Shown: positions 12,495 through 24,371 of the stretch, piece by piece | How the letters are laid out: each line of letters starts with the position of its first letter | Numbering within the stretch: position 1 is the first letter of the stretch | NCBI GenBank assembly: GCA_033182465.1 | Contig: CP137328.1 | Span: forward strand, 186,001 to 250,000 | Source of the DNA: Sanghuangporus weigelae | Taxonomy: Eukaryota; Basidiomycota; Agaricomycetes; Hymenochaetales; Hymenochaetaceae | Length of the DNA stretch: 64,000 bases | Direction: 5' to 3' | The notes under the pieces: model-generated | The model's input: only the letters and a program-made list of their open reading frames with translations | Databases searched by the model: none | Told to the model about the DNA's origin: nothing | Position numbers and translations under genes: made by a program

Positions 12495-13370
12495 CTGTAG
12501 TTAAAACGATCTGCACTACTGTGACTCGAATACTGTTCGGTGATAATGAGAAGTGGCAGAATGTACTAACGCCTTGGAACGACGATCTTCAAGTGAACCA
12601 TCACGATTCTTTCTTTCTTTCGTTTAAGGTTATGCAAGACAGTTTTCGAGTTAAGTTCGACATCTTAAGGCCAGAAGTAGTGCTACTTATTATACTCACC
12701 GTGCTCTGTTCTCAGAAGAAATAAAACCCGCCGTGATTGATTTCACTTCACTTGAAAGATTTCCGAGATCTTTCAAGTGAGTTCAGACCCCTAAAGGAAA
12801 GGAGTTCAAGTTGAAAATTACCGTTATACGTGACATATTTATTCATGCGTGACAATTCCTAATGTCTTCATGCTGTCCGATTATCTGCTATAGTTGAGCT
12901 TGCTAGATGGAAGATCGGAAGGAAACCACGTCACAGAGCTCGAGAAACCTATCGTAGTCGCCGACTTGAAGGTCCGACGTCACGGTCACGGTCGGGAGAC
13001 GCGAATCGTGTCATATGAAGATGGAAGGAACCTCGAGAAGAACTCCGATCTTAACCCGTTCCTTAGGCCTCTTCGCTTCACTGTAGGTGTCTGTGCCTCG
13101 ATCGTTTCGGCGGCTTTCAAGTCTGGCACCGGTGATGCGTGTTGTGCGGATTCGTTGCAATTCGCTATCCGGTCATCCAGATACGGCATAACGACAACCT
13201 ACACGGAAGAACTCGAATCTTCATAACGCTTTAATGTTATTATTATTAACGAAGCAATATTGCTCTAGGCATGGGGTCCCTGTGACTGGCACGAGCTTTG
13301 ATCTAACATCTCGGGCTCTTAAGTAAGACGACAAAAACAACTGGTTCACTCCTCCAGTCAGCTTACCACA
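12495..13370. other. intergenic stretch between P450-2 and the GMC gene
   Basis: Both strands are open across 12894-13226 (110 residues plus, 67 minus), but neither frame resembles a known family. A short inverted repeat lies near 12748-12780 (TCACTTGAAAGAT / ATCTTTCAAGTGA) and may be the P450-2 3' hairpin or terminator region. Confidence 0.4.
12748..12780. repeat. short hairpin downstream of P450-2
   Basis: TCACTTGAAAGAT is followed after a few bases by its inverse ATCTTTCAAGTGA. The arms are exact over 13 bases and lie about 250 bases past the P450-2 stop. The role is unknown. It could be a tiny fold-back repeat or a 3' processing structure. Confidence 0.5.
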
Positions 13371-15443
13371 ATGTGGCCTTTCTCTTCGTCGTATCCAGTA
13401 GCTTCCTGCGGCTCACTTGCGGATGAATATGATTATATTATCATTGGTGAGCTGTCTAAGGATAAGTCGCCCAAAGTCCATCGTCCTGAATGAATTTCTA
13501 GGTGGAGGCACTTCCGGCTGCGTTCTTGCCAACAGGTTGAGCAGTGACAGAAATGTCTCCGTATTGCTGGTTGAACGTGGGCCTGTCGCCGATACCTGGA
13601 TTTCTCGCGTTCCCTTATTCTCGTCCGACTTTGCCTCAAACGGATCTCGCACGTATAAGCGAGAGAGCACCTCACAGACTGCACTTAGTGGCCGGAAACT
13701 AGAGCTTTTCAGCGGAAAAGTTCTGGGTGGAAGTTCAAGGATCAATGCTATGCTCTATACGCGAGGAGCGGCGGCAGAATACATGGCCTGGGACGCCGCT
13801 GGCAGGAGGGGCTGGGATTATGATGATGTTCTGCCCCTTTTCAAGCGATCCGAAAGATGCCTTGACGCAAGATCAGGTGGAGAAAGAGGCACAGCTGGTG
13901 CGTGTTAGAAAAGAAAAATAGACTTTGACTCCCTCATCACCACGCTCATTTGGCAGGTGAATGGACGACGCGTACACATGATGAGATTCACTTTTCACTG
14001 ACATCAAAGTATGCTATTCTTTGCATTGCTTCATTCTACTATTCAAGTTGGGATTTAGTGTTCTTCGTGCCGCTGAAAGCCTTGGACTACCAGTTATCGA
14101 TGATATTAACTCGTCATCGAGTCCAGCACTTGGAATCTCAAAGGCGCAGTTCACCATCAACGAATACGGACGCCGTCACTCGACTCTCGCTGCATTCCTT
14201 CCGGCAAAGCTCGCTCTGACACGGAAATTGAATCTGACGATATGCACTGAAACAATTGCGACGAAACTTGACATTAAGCCGACTTCGTCTGACTTGTTAC
14301 AAGTTTACGGAGCATTCTTGCAGCCGATCAACGGGAGGACGACGAAATATGTTTCTGCAAAACGTGAGGTTATCCTGTGCTGCGGCCCTTTAGGAAATCC
14401 ACAGATTTTGCTATTAAGGTCGGGCAACTTACTGTCTATCTTTTCTTCAAGTCTTCTGTACTAATATACTCTTAGTGGGATCGGACCAAAGGATCACCTT
14501 GAATCTTTTGGAATTCCCGTTCTGAAGCACCTCCCTGGAGTCGGTTCCTATCTTGTGAGCTGATCTCCACATCACCCAAAGCCTCGTTTAATGACTCTCC
14601 CTCCAGCAAGATCATCTCGCTGTGCCAACTGTTTACTATGTGCCAGTGAAGGATTCACTTGTTGTTCTCGAGGCTCGGCCACTCGTCTTTATAAAGAATT
14701 TTATCAGATACGTTTTTCGAGGCACCGGTCTCCTTCTAGCGCCAGTGGTGGAATCGATGATATTTTCTAAGGACGACCTTTTGGATGAAGAATCAAACTT
14801 TCTCGCTAGCGCATCACAGCTAAACGCGCGTGATGTAGCCAATATACCGAACATTGAAATCATGCCAGTGGGTTTTTAGAGAAATTGTCATTGTCATTCT
14901 TTTTTGAAATCATGTTCACTACAGATTGCATGGGATGCGAGTGGCGCGCCGTTCGACAAAAGCAAGGGTGCTTTCAGCTTAATGAATGTTTTACTGCGAC
15001 CGTATTCGAAGGGAACAGTCCGCTTGACTACGAGCGACCCCAGAGATCCGATCTCATGCGATCCGAACGTTCTCTCCGATTCTCGAGATTGGAGCGTATT
15101 GCGAGCCTCGTTGCGACTTTCGATGCGCCTTGCCGGACAATTGCGCAAAGATGGTTATCCAATGTCCGATTCGCGCGTTCCAGCGAGCGACTCAGACGCA
15201 GATCTGGATCAATTTATCATCGAATGGGCTAGAACAACATACCATTATTCTTCGACTTGCAGGATGGCTCCAGAGGATGACGAGCATCCCGGGGTAGTTA
15301 GTGACGAATTATGTGTACATGGAGTTCAAAAGCTGCGCATTGCGGACAGCAGCGTTTTCCCGCAGATCATCGCTACGCATTTGCAAGCACCTTCCGTCAT
15401 GGTAGCTGAAAGATGCTCGGAGTTGTTGAAAACCGGAAACTGA
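13371..15443 (+). CDS. GMC-family FAD-dependent oxidoreductase
   Basis: A glucose-methanol-choline family flavoenzyme (aryl-alcohol oxidase, choline dehydrogenase-like). The start MWPFSSSYPVASCG leads into the FAD dinucleotide fold, read across the first intron as YIIIGGGTSGCVLANRL. GMC signature 1 is in GKVLGGSSRINAMLYTRG (about 13718-13770). Further blocks are GEWTTRT, AAESLGLPVIDDIN and GPLGNPQILLLRS (signature 2 region), then GIGPKDHLESFGIPVLKHLPGVG. The C-terminal domain carries the two active-site positions: TTYHYSSTCRM with the catalytic histidine (about 15236-15270), and ATHLQAPSVMVAER (about 15370-15410) with the second histidine. The stop is at 15443. Around six introns are needed. 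No classical secretion signal is seen. Adjacent P450s and exporter suggest an oxidative tailoring or detoxification block. Confidence 0.87.
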
Positions 15444-16131
15444 TTTCTTCGTCGTGTTCGTAACTACTACACGTGTTTTTGAAGTTGGATTTAGGGTGTG
15501 TGTTTTTTGTCGCAATTATGCTTTGTCGAATAATGAAATATCAGTAAAGTTTCCTGGTGCGACTGAATAGGTAATGGGACCCCAAGACTTTCAGGTTCAG
15601 GGTAGTTGCATTTTAACTGCGAAAGGATCTTCGCACGTCCATCGACCGGCAATCCAACCAAAATTTATCTGGGCTGGACTTCGTCGGAATTGGATGTGAG
15701 CAGGCTCCTTCCATGTCAATAAGGTGGCCGAGGTACCTTTACCCCTTTATGCCCACTGCAAACTGTTCTTAAGAGCATGCTTGGGAACGTACTATAGTTT
15801 TGGATATCCGTTTCGGTGAAAGCTAAAAGCAAATGATGCAGATTTTCTGAACATGATGATTGGGTAGAGGTACTAGACGTTACATTCACCTCATTGGTCG
15901 AACAAACGTTTACAGATGTATCAATTAGCTAGATGATGTGGATCATCAATGCGCTGTTGGATATGCTGTTGGTTCCTCCTTATTGGCAGCGCTTTCTTTA
16001 GGTTTATCCGTAAATCATAACAGATACAAACAATATAGCTGACTATAAAGCTCATCGCCCCCTTGGTTTCTAGTCCACTTAGAATATCAGATCTACCCCG
16101 CGGGATTTCCAAACTTACCAAGCATATCAAA
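15444..16131. other. intergenic stretch
   Basis: I see no gene. The right part precedes the 7TM gene. A minus-strand frame at 15921-16475 is a shadow of that gene's first exon. Confidence 0.45.
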
Positions 16132-17353
16132 ATGGCCGACACACAACTTCCACAGCTTCCTCCTCCTCCTCCTCCGGGAACGAATTTCATCGCAGCTATC
16201 CGTCCGTCACTCACTTTCATACTCGTTGCAACTCCTCTGGGAGGAATGCTGCTGCCGGTTATTATTCTTCTTTTTGTGTTCTCCACACCAATATCGAGGA
16301 AGGCACCAGTTTTCATCCTTAACATTATTGCTTGTCTACTTGGCCTCCTTGTCGCTTTCATGAACGGCGTTCTAGAAGTAAAGGAGATCTTGCAGCCGAC
16401 GGTACCAGTACCCCAAGCCATGTTCATCGCTACAATCGCATCCACACTTATGACACCAATGTTCGTGGACTCCATACTCTTGACTCGAGTTATTGCCTTT
16501 TATCCAAGGCGGACCTCGATTCTGACAGATCGTCTGAGGGCTATTGCACTCCCAATCGCCATAAAGATTGCGAGATTCGTCACTGTTGTGCTTTACCTCT
16601 CCAATTTCACTCAGCAGTCAAAAAATCTTGGCAATGTACTTCTTGTCGGTGAAATGACTTGGTTCAGAGACCATTATATCATCATAGAGTGGACTCTGCA
16701 AGTCGTGGATAATTCGTATGTTTACTTTCCTAGCACCTAACGCTCTTCGCTGACCTGGACAAACAGATACTCCTCTCTATTTTTCTTGTACAAACTTCGG
16801 TTGTTCGATGCCGCCGGGCGGGAGGGATGGATAGTTAGGCACCGTACGACATTCCTAAACTTCCAGTCGGTTTTATCCGTTGCTGAAATTATTTCTAGCG
16901 ACAACGTTGAAACGAATCCGCGGCCTATTCTACATAGCTCTTGGAAATTTCGTTTTCCCCGTCATCCTGAACGTCGCCCAGATTGTGCTTATCACGACCG
17001 ACCGCTCTTTCCTGGACGGATCCTATGTGATGTTCGTAAACGACTATATTAGCATCTTAGGCGTCGTATTTGCTACCATCTGGACGACAAGCTCCCATTG
17101 GAGTCAGAAGAATGTCGGTTCAACCGGTTCAACCTGGAACCAGGAGGATACAGGGGGTTCGAACTCAGTCAACGGCAGCAAGAATCGTGCTGATGCACAT
17201 ACCGTCAAATTACCCACTCGGAGCCCAAACTCTATCGGCTTATCGGCTTCACAGAAGACTGAACTCCTGCCGAACCAGAGCGAGAATACCTGCCCCTTTA
17301 TTCCGGACGACATCGAACTTGATTCAGTCACGGATCGGTCTATGAAAGCCTGA
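16132..17353 (+). CDS. seven-helix membrane protein, receptor-like, proline-rich N-terminus
   Basis: The start MADTQLPQLPPPPPPGTNF was preferred to the upstream ATG at 16063 because the proline run fits fungal relatives. Helices visible in order: LTFILVATPLGGMLLPVIIL, FILNIIACLLGLLVAFM, MFIATIASTLMTPMFVDSI, AIALPIAIKIARFVTVVLYL, HYIIIEWTLQVVD, then after an intron (donor about 16714) YSSLFFLYKLR, and after a second splice GLFYIALGNFVFPVILNVA and FVNDYISILGVVFATIW. A long hydrophilic Ser/Asn tail follows from about 17085 to 17353. The topology resembles fungal GPCR-like proteins, but I do not recognise a named receptor class. The splice between 16790 and 16885 is unresolved because the frame changes there. 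Confidence 0.7.
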
Positions 17354-18327
17354 GCTCGAGCGAAACTCCGTGTAAGAAATTCCATCACGTTTCGTTTCTC
17401 TATTTCTATTACTGAACGTACGTTGTTGGTTTATGTAATATTTTAGGTGCTTGAAGTCTGGACTGGAATTAGGAACTAGTACTCTTAGGAGAGGGCTGAA
17501 TGCGTGTGATTTGTCAAGAATAGTTGTCTGAATATATCTGTATGCCACTCCAAACACAGACTCGTAAACTCAAATGCGTCTTAGAATGACAATATATATT
17601 GATACCTATCTACAAAATCGCTTTTGGATCAGACATCAGCTAAGATGGGTTCTCGATTACCGCTGAACTAGGACTCAATTGTGCGGGAGTGATTCGGATG
17701 AGCCTCCAAACGGAAAACGTCCGAATGTTCCGTGTACTACCGCCGGTGCAAAAAATCACCAGTCTGTGACACACTCGAAGAATCTTCATGTTCTCCGAGT
17801 CGCTTGTAGATGGATCGCACTGGGAGATGGAAGCGGGCGATTGCTGTGTCTATTGGATTGTACGAAGTGAAAGAAGTAGATGAGGGGAATAGAGAGGTCA
17901 GATATAACGAATTATCATGTCTCGTTGCGTTGCAAAATCCTCGAGGTTGTCTGTACGAAGCGAACTGTGCTGGCTCTTTGAAAGGATCCAGGCGGAGACA
18001 GACACATCACAAAGGCATTTGACCTTTTGCTCTGGATAAGCAAGTCGCCCGAGGAGGGGCTGACTTTGGAGGCACGGCTGTCGAGTTACAATTACAACCA
18101 CTCTGTGGCGTATACTACTAATACAACAAACAAGAGAAATCTCCGTCCCGAAGTTCTCGCATTTACCGTCCAATACGAGAAGGCATACAATTCATGTAAG
18201 TATAAAGAAAAAAGAGCTAAAGCGAATTAGAAATGATGTAAGTTCATCAGAAATAGTCAGGAGGAAAGTAACAGCAAGAATAAGAAACCGTCCATCCAGG
18301 TAATTCTAGATATCCGGTGTTCGTTCC
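17354..18327. other. spacer between convergent genes
   Basis: This stretch lies between the 7TM gene (+) and the histone demethylase (-). Small plus-strand frames at 17679-18230 show no family resemblance or clear exon pattern. It most likely holds untranslated regions. Confidence 0.4.
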
Positions 18328-21300
18328 TCAAGTGACAGGTGGCACAGGGACCGTTTGCTGTCCGACAAGGACCTTCACAGCTTCGGTCAGCGCAGGTTGC
18401 GCCCTTAAGGCCTCCTTGATTGTTTCCTGATCCAACGACGAAAGTTTTTGCAGCTCTGCGATGGCTTGCATAACCTCAGGCGGTACAGGCACGCCTTCAA
18501 CTTCCGTCAAAGATGTAGACTGCGTCTGTCCTGGGGGCTGAGAACTGCTGCTTGAGGTCTCCGTAGATGAGCTCGGCGCTCTGTTCGTACTCAGAGGGAC
18601 CGAGAAAGAAATGGTGCCCGGAGGTGACGGTAGCTTTTGAATCTCTGGCAGACCGGAAGAAGTACTCGAACCTGCGAGCTCTGCTCGAGGCGGCAACAGG
18701 GAGACGGACGAGGAAATAGTCTGAGCAAACGTCTGAGCAAAGGGTAGAGAATACCCTTGCTGACCGTATGCAGGTGACCATGTCAGAGAAGCCATGGGAG
18801 GCTGATTAGCGGCGGAAGAGTTAAAGTAAGGAGTCATGCCGGGCTGCGTTCTCGAAGCATCCGCTGTAGACAATGGATTGCTGGTGTTCCCCGAGATGCT
18901 CTGAGTATACGGGTAGTAAGGATTAGGCCAAGGACCATATCGGGACTGACCGTTGGTATAGTTCGAATAACTGGCGTACGGCTGCTGATAGGGATTGCTT
19001 GGTCCCGCAACAGGGGTCGCAGATCGATTCCCATGATTTAAAGTGTCGTATACCTTCTCCGGGGGAGGCGCAGCAACAGTCGGCTTTTGTCCAACGGTCT
19101 CGGTTTTACCCCACACGAGGCTGCTCCACTTGAACTCCCGCTTGATACCATGGTCCCAGATGACTTCGACAGTGCCGCGTTCTTCATTGACGGCAAGAAG
19201 AGATACCTCAAAGACACCTGACGAGACGCGTAATTTGACTCGCGACATTGCAGGAAGAGCAAGCAATTCGTTCCGGACGCGGTCAACTTTGCTTGCTCGC
19301 CGAGCTGCAGCAACTACCTGAAAGAAACATGAGCGGACAAGTAAAGAAAAGTGTAAAGATACAACAAAACGTACCGGATTGTGCTGGCGACACAGTAGCT
19401 CGTATTCAATTTTCTTTATTGTCTTGATGACATTGAGCTCTGGAGTTGCTTCCTTCACGACTTGGGAAGACACGACGGACAAAGCAGCGGGAACCAGAGA
19501 GGCGCCAACCGTTCCAGTATCGATGGTCATATCGTTTCCTGGTACCACAGTGCTTTCATCACTTGGCAGGGAAGACATTTCTATAGGCGGTGGCACGTCA
19601 TTAAGCACAACCTCCTTCTCAACCTCACGGAGTTCTGATAATTGGACTCGGCTATCTTGACCGCCGTCTCGAGCACACGAGATATGGAATGCCTTAGGAC
19701 ATTTGCCCTTCGTACACTGTATCTTGGCACCGTGAGCTCGTGCCCTAGGGCTCTGACACAAAGAGCATTTCTATTCCAATGCAAACCGAGTGAGATAGAA
19801 GTCAGATATGAATAGCACCGAGGAACTCACCAACGCCCACCGGCCCTTTACAATTCCATCAACACCAAATACCACCTTCTCCGTTTGTCCCCCCTCATTC
19901 GCCTCCTCATCTATCCAAGTCTCCGGTACCAACAGTGCACACTTCTCGTGCGCACGCCAGATCTCTTTCCCAGAGCTATCTTTCGCTGGAACATTCTGAC
20001 ATCCAGACCATGAGCCAGGTGGATCATGAACACGAAGTAAATTGGTAGTATCTCGAGATACGCAGAGGCAACAGGGATACGGGCCAGGATCCCTAGGAAG
20101 CTTGAGGAATAGCTTTTGTCTAGTGTCAGAATACGAGGATGGTGGTTCAATCTGCTCCGCGTCTGAATTGTGCTTCTGCTTCTTTGCTCTGGACAGTCCG
20201 TCGGCAGTGTCCGACTTGCGCTTCTTGGGTGACCTCGCCTTCTCAGAGCCTTCACCTTCCATTTTGGGCTTCTTGGAAGGAGGCTTTGAAGGAGGCTTCT
20301 CCGCTTTTGCCTGCTCCTCTGCAAGCCTTTCTTCCTCTCGAGCACGGAGAAGTGCATCCACGTCGATTCGTACGCTACGCAACATTAGCTCTGCTAACAC
20401 GGGAGAGAGAAAGCCTAACCCATACCTATCACCAATACACCCACATGCCTGCGCCTTTCTCCCGATTTCTAACCAACTATCAAGGGCAAAGTTGACGCTC
20501 TCAGCACAATTGAAGCCCAGGTTGAAACCGGCGTGATATCCGCGAGGATATGTGATGACGAATTCCCCAGCGTGTTGTACAAGCACATTAGGCTTGCACC
20601 CTTGCTGAGCGAGGAGGGTTGGACTCGCATGGAACGATTTGTGTCTCAGAAACTGACGGCACTTGGACGCATCCCTAGGGAAGAAACTCCCAAGGATGTT
20701 TTCGAGCTGCATAGATCTACCTTGCGGTATCGCATACCAGTGTTTTGGAGCACCCCAATGAATGTAATTGATCGAGTGAAGGTCCATATCTTCGACATGC
20801 CAGGCGAAGGTTGCTCTCCACATCCCGAAGTATAGGTAAGGGGTATTGACACCCGGGAGGCCAGCAGAGCTCTTGGGCAGGAGACGAGAGAGTGCTGAAG
20901 GAAGAGACCCGACGTTCCAAGTTTGCGTTGCATCCGTGAAGAGAGTACCGGCTGTATCAGCACCGTACCATGGTGGCTTTCCTAAACCACAGTTTCGCCA
21001 ATATCTTCGCTCTAGGGTTGCGCAAAAGGACGGAGTATAATCCGATGCAGAGGTTTTGCGGGGCAGCCAGGCGGTATGTGGATCGAATGTCTCGAGAAAC
21101 GCTCCGTCCAGCTCGGCACGCTTTGCTTGCGCAGCTCCGCGTTCTTCACGTGTAGGACCGCGTCGTTTACGAACAGGGGAGGCACGCGACTTTGATGGAT
21201 GGTCGCCATCTCCGGGCTGCTCATTTACGAGCTCCGCGTCGGAGTCAGCATCGGCTCCGGGAATGGGTGTCGCTAGTTCATGCAGAGGTGCGCTATCGTC

Positions 21301-21918
21301 GACATGTATCCCTTCATTTCCTTCGGCTTTGACCAAAACCTCCTCTTCCTTCGCAGCGGCTGCTTCTCTACGCTTATTTCTTCTCTTGACATGAGGTGCA
21401 TGCTCGCCAGCAGCCTTTAGACCGACCTCGTCAACCCCGGGTGCGCGACAGTCCTCTTTAGCACATAGTTCCGCCCACTCGCGTATGCTAACAGCCTTTC
21501 GTCGCACGACATTCTGCACCCGAAAGAGACCAGCATGGCCCAGCATGTGCTGCTCAATGGGCGACTTGATGCGAACAGAAGAAAGCTGAGGAAGCGTCGA
21601 AGGAAGAGCGTCGATCCACTCTTTTGGAGGGATGATCTTGACGATTCCGCTGCGCATACCCCAGCATTCCACTCGATTCATATATGCCTCAAAATCACGA
21701 AACTCGTCCATAGCGGGTCTGAAGACAGGGATGCCCTTGGTAGCTAATGGGTCGTTATCAGGGCTGAGCCAAGAGTGAGCTGACGATTCAGGTGAAGGTG
21801 CTGGGTGCGCGTCACCATCTGGGGAATAAAAGTGGTCTGGTTGGACCGGCGGCATCGGCGTCGGTGAGCGGGATGGTGACGGCGTCAATGAAGGCGTCGA
21901 ATTTGCGCTGGCCGCCAT
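18328..21918 (-). CDS. JmjN/JmjC histone demethylase with PHD fingers (KDM4/JHDM3 type)
   Basis: A nuclear Fe(II)/2-oxoglutarate lysine demethylase of the KDM4 type, expected to act on methylated histone H3. Three exons (21918-19831, 19770-19375, 19317-18328) give about 1157 residues. JmjN lies near residues 62-105 (GIPVFRPAMDEFRDFEAYM). A long charged linker follows. JmjC holds LYFGMWRATFAWHVEDMD, with metal ligands H and E near residue 371, IHWGAPKHWYAIP, and the distal H in YPRGYHAGFNLGFN near 462. A PHD-like finger starts at YPCCLCVSRDTTNLLR. The first intron splits GRWAL from KCSLCQSP, which begins an extended PHD (GKCPKAFHISCARD). A Tudor-like stretch (VEVIWDHGIKREFKWSSLVWG) and a Ser/Pro/Tyr-rich tail complete it. 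An in-frame ATG exists at 22035; 21918 was chosen because the extra 39 residues look like leader. Confidence 0.9.
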
Positions 21919-22094
21919 TGTGTGCCCAGAGGTGGTGGTCGCTGTTGAAATGTCGGTGTCGGGGCCAAGCGACCAAATGTCTATTACAAGATCGTGTAAA
22001 GTCGGATTGTTATTGTTATGGCAAGTGCTTCTCACGATAATAGTGATAATAAGATAAATAAATTGATAATAGCATTATCTTATTATCTTCTTCG
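21919..22094. promoter_or_regulatory. promoter region of the histone demethylase
   Basis: This is the short spacer upstream of the JmjC gene and left of the first duplicated unit. It holds an AT-rich stretch of repeated TAATA/TTATC motifs near 22030-22090. No gene is seen. Confidence 0.4.
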
Positions 22095-23423
22095 TCCAAC
22101 CCAACCGATATACTGTAAGTAAAGAATTCTCGCTGACAAGAGTGCCCTAATATCAATGGGAAAGTATGACCGCTGTATATCGCCAGACCGAAGTTCCGTC
22201 GGTCGCCTACTGATAAACGATCTTATCGTCCTTAGGTACTCAATTTACGTCAACGAAAAAGGGAACTTGGACCTTCATCCATCTCTTTCTAATGCCAGTG
22301 CTTGTCCAGAAACGAATTTATCCAAGCCATGCTTCTTTCCTTTCTTCGAGTTTCACCCCATCCAGGCGACATCTGTTGAATTGACTATCCCCATCGGCAG
22401 ATAGTTAGTAATGATGGCCTCACGCTAGCTTGCATAACCTGAATGGCCGCAAGCGGGCTCCAGAAGAAGCTCTACAAAGGATACATACAGGAAAACAGGA
22501 CAAGTATCATATGAGACCACCAACCGCCGCCACCTCTATTCTTGCTAAGCTGGCCATCTATGGAAGGATTTACTAAATCTGGTAAATGTTCCTCTCTTGA
22601 TTGACGACACCAAAGTAAACATTCACTATACGGAGAGAAGCTAGCCATGCTGTTGAACACGGTCGGAAACGTCATGATGGATCTTGTATTCTCGAACTAC
22701 TTCGAGTCCAAGTCTACCTATACTCTGAATTGCAATGGCGGCCCGAGCTGTCCACTAGATGTGTTTGTCCTTGTTGCCTTATTGCCTGGCCTATCGACTA
22801 TCCGACCATGGTTATCGGATTTCGGAAGCACGTTTCCCGGTTTCCTCAGGAGTAGTAATCTCTCCCTTTGTCCGCATCGCGGCACCGACCGAGTCAGAAG
22901 GGAGTTTGTGGCCTTTCGCTCTCAACGTACTAACTTTTCTTGGATTCATCCCATGATATCGTCCTCGTGAAAAATACATGTTGGTGATCCTGGACAGAGA
23001 TAGGGGCTGATAAGCACTGGCTGAAGATGTATCGCATTGTGGCCTGTCGATGCATGCTTGCTTGGGACATCTGACTTGTATGTATAGAATTCGTGACTGT
23101 CTCATATCTCTGCTAAGTCCCACCACATCAGAGTCACAGGGAACTTCTAACATTAGTCATGCTCATTCAGTTTACCTATGACTTTGGGTGGCCTCTTCTG
23201 CTTCGCTTCATTTGTCTCCCTGCTTCACGGAAGGGCACCACCAGGGGCCAGCTCTTTTAGGTATGAGGGAGAAATTAGGAGTCCGAGATCTTCAGATGGA
23301 CAACACACTTGAATCGACCTTTCATGCTCTCTGCACATGTGCTCCACGAGGACACTTGCGAACCTGTATTCGTATTCTATGCTCACCAGAGTTTCTGAGT
23401 CAGTATTTGTGGCCTAGGAAGCC

Positions 23424-23429
23424 TATAAA
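23424..23429 (+). promoter_or_regulatory. TATA box of small gene A
   Basis: TATAAA lies 95 bases upstream of ATG 23519. The same box at the same place is kept in unit B (53208-53213). Unit C reads TGTAAA there. Confidence 0.55.
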
Positions 23430-23518
23430 TTCCTTTCAGAAAATAATGCCTTCTGTACGAACCCATTCGCCTCTGTTTCCCTTGCTCCTTCACTCCACTG
23501 ACGTTTGATTTTTGAAAG

Positions 23519-24147
23519 ATGTCCTCGTAGGTAGATGTCCTCAAGTTTGAGTCCATAGTTATTGACAAATGCATCTGTAGAAATACCCATCCTCTCAGGC
23601 GTTCCATTTTGCTTGACGATAGCTTTAGGGCCAATCCACGAGCCATCTCGATGCCCATTCACTACGTAGCTGTAGTGGGAACCGAGAATGTGCATGGAGT
23701 CTTCCATTTCCGGTTCTTGCTCGTCTCACAGGAGTCTGTCCGCATCGACATGCAACCGGATTTCAGGGAGCCGGACTTCTCGATGCGTGGCTTCGCGCAG
23801 ATAGAATACAAACCTTATTCCTTCTCCTGGAATTCTGGTCCTCGTCCATTCGTCAAACCGGTGAGACCGGGCATGACAGTGGGCATGCTCTTGAATATTA
23901 TCTTCGATAGACACGAGCTGGATAAGTACATGTAAGTAATTTCAGCTAGTTCCTTTTCGGAGTTTCGCTGATTGCACATAGCTTCGTGCAGCCAGGTCTG
24001 GGTTGTCGCCATTGGTGTGCTTGTGTTCTTGACAGGCTCGCTGGAGACGGCGTCACGTCATCGACGCCAACGTCTCTCAAGAATTCGCTAATCGTGAAAT
24101 CGAGGAACACGGCAGGTTTGGCTGGAAGTTCCCGATGCCTCGTATAA
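23519..24147 (+). CDS. small DUF7770-like protein, unit A, altered C-terminus
   Basis: Exon 1 is only ATGTCCTC (23519-23526), intron 23527-23580, exon 2 23581-23931, intron 23932-23981, exon 3 from 23982. This three-exon pattern recurs in unit B. Exon 2 holds MPIHYVAVVGTENVHGVFHF, SVRIDMQPDF and PGMTVGMLLNIIFDRHELDK. Exon 3 holds QPGLGCRHWCACVLDRLAGD. The order (VRxDM, GMTV, GxGCRHW) resembles fungal DUF7770 proteins of unknown function; this match is from memory. Compared with copies B and C, unit A carries a 5-base insertion (ACGTC) near 24045, so the family C-terminus (REIEEHGRFGWKFPMPRI, still readable in another frame to 24167) is replaced by a different tail ending at 24147. The gene may be recently damaged. 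It lies tail-to-tail with kinase A. Confidence 0.6.
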
Positions 24148-24371
24148 TGGGCTCCCTTTACCATTAACTTCTTCTACGTTCAGTAGACGGCCGCGAGATG
24201 CCAAATAAGTTTATTTAATTTCTCTTTCTCTTGTAAAGCATACGTCGTATATGGATATAACAAAAGATATGAATATCTCACAAGGCAGAAAAAAAGAGCT
24301 CTTCGAATTCGCACGCCGTCGTCAATTAGTCAGAATCTATCTTCTCAAGAATAAGTCAATGCAGTCGATCT

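Noticed and set aside
12894-13226. Gene between P450-2 and the GMC oxidoreductase
   Set aside because: Both strands are open, neither frame resembles a family, and no exon pattern is visible.
15921-16475. 184-codon minus-strand frame
   Set aside because: It lies antisense to the first exon of the 7TM gene, whose helices and proline run are far better supported.
22647-22970. 107-codon frame in the upstream stretch of unit A, partly repeated in other units
   Set aside because: Changes between units are mostly non-synonymous and the frame is not kept in units B and D, so it is more likely promoter DNA.
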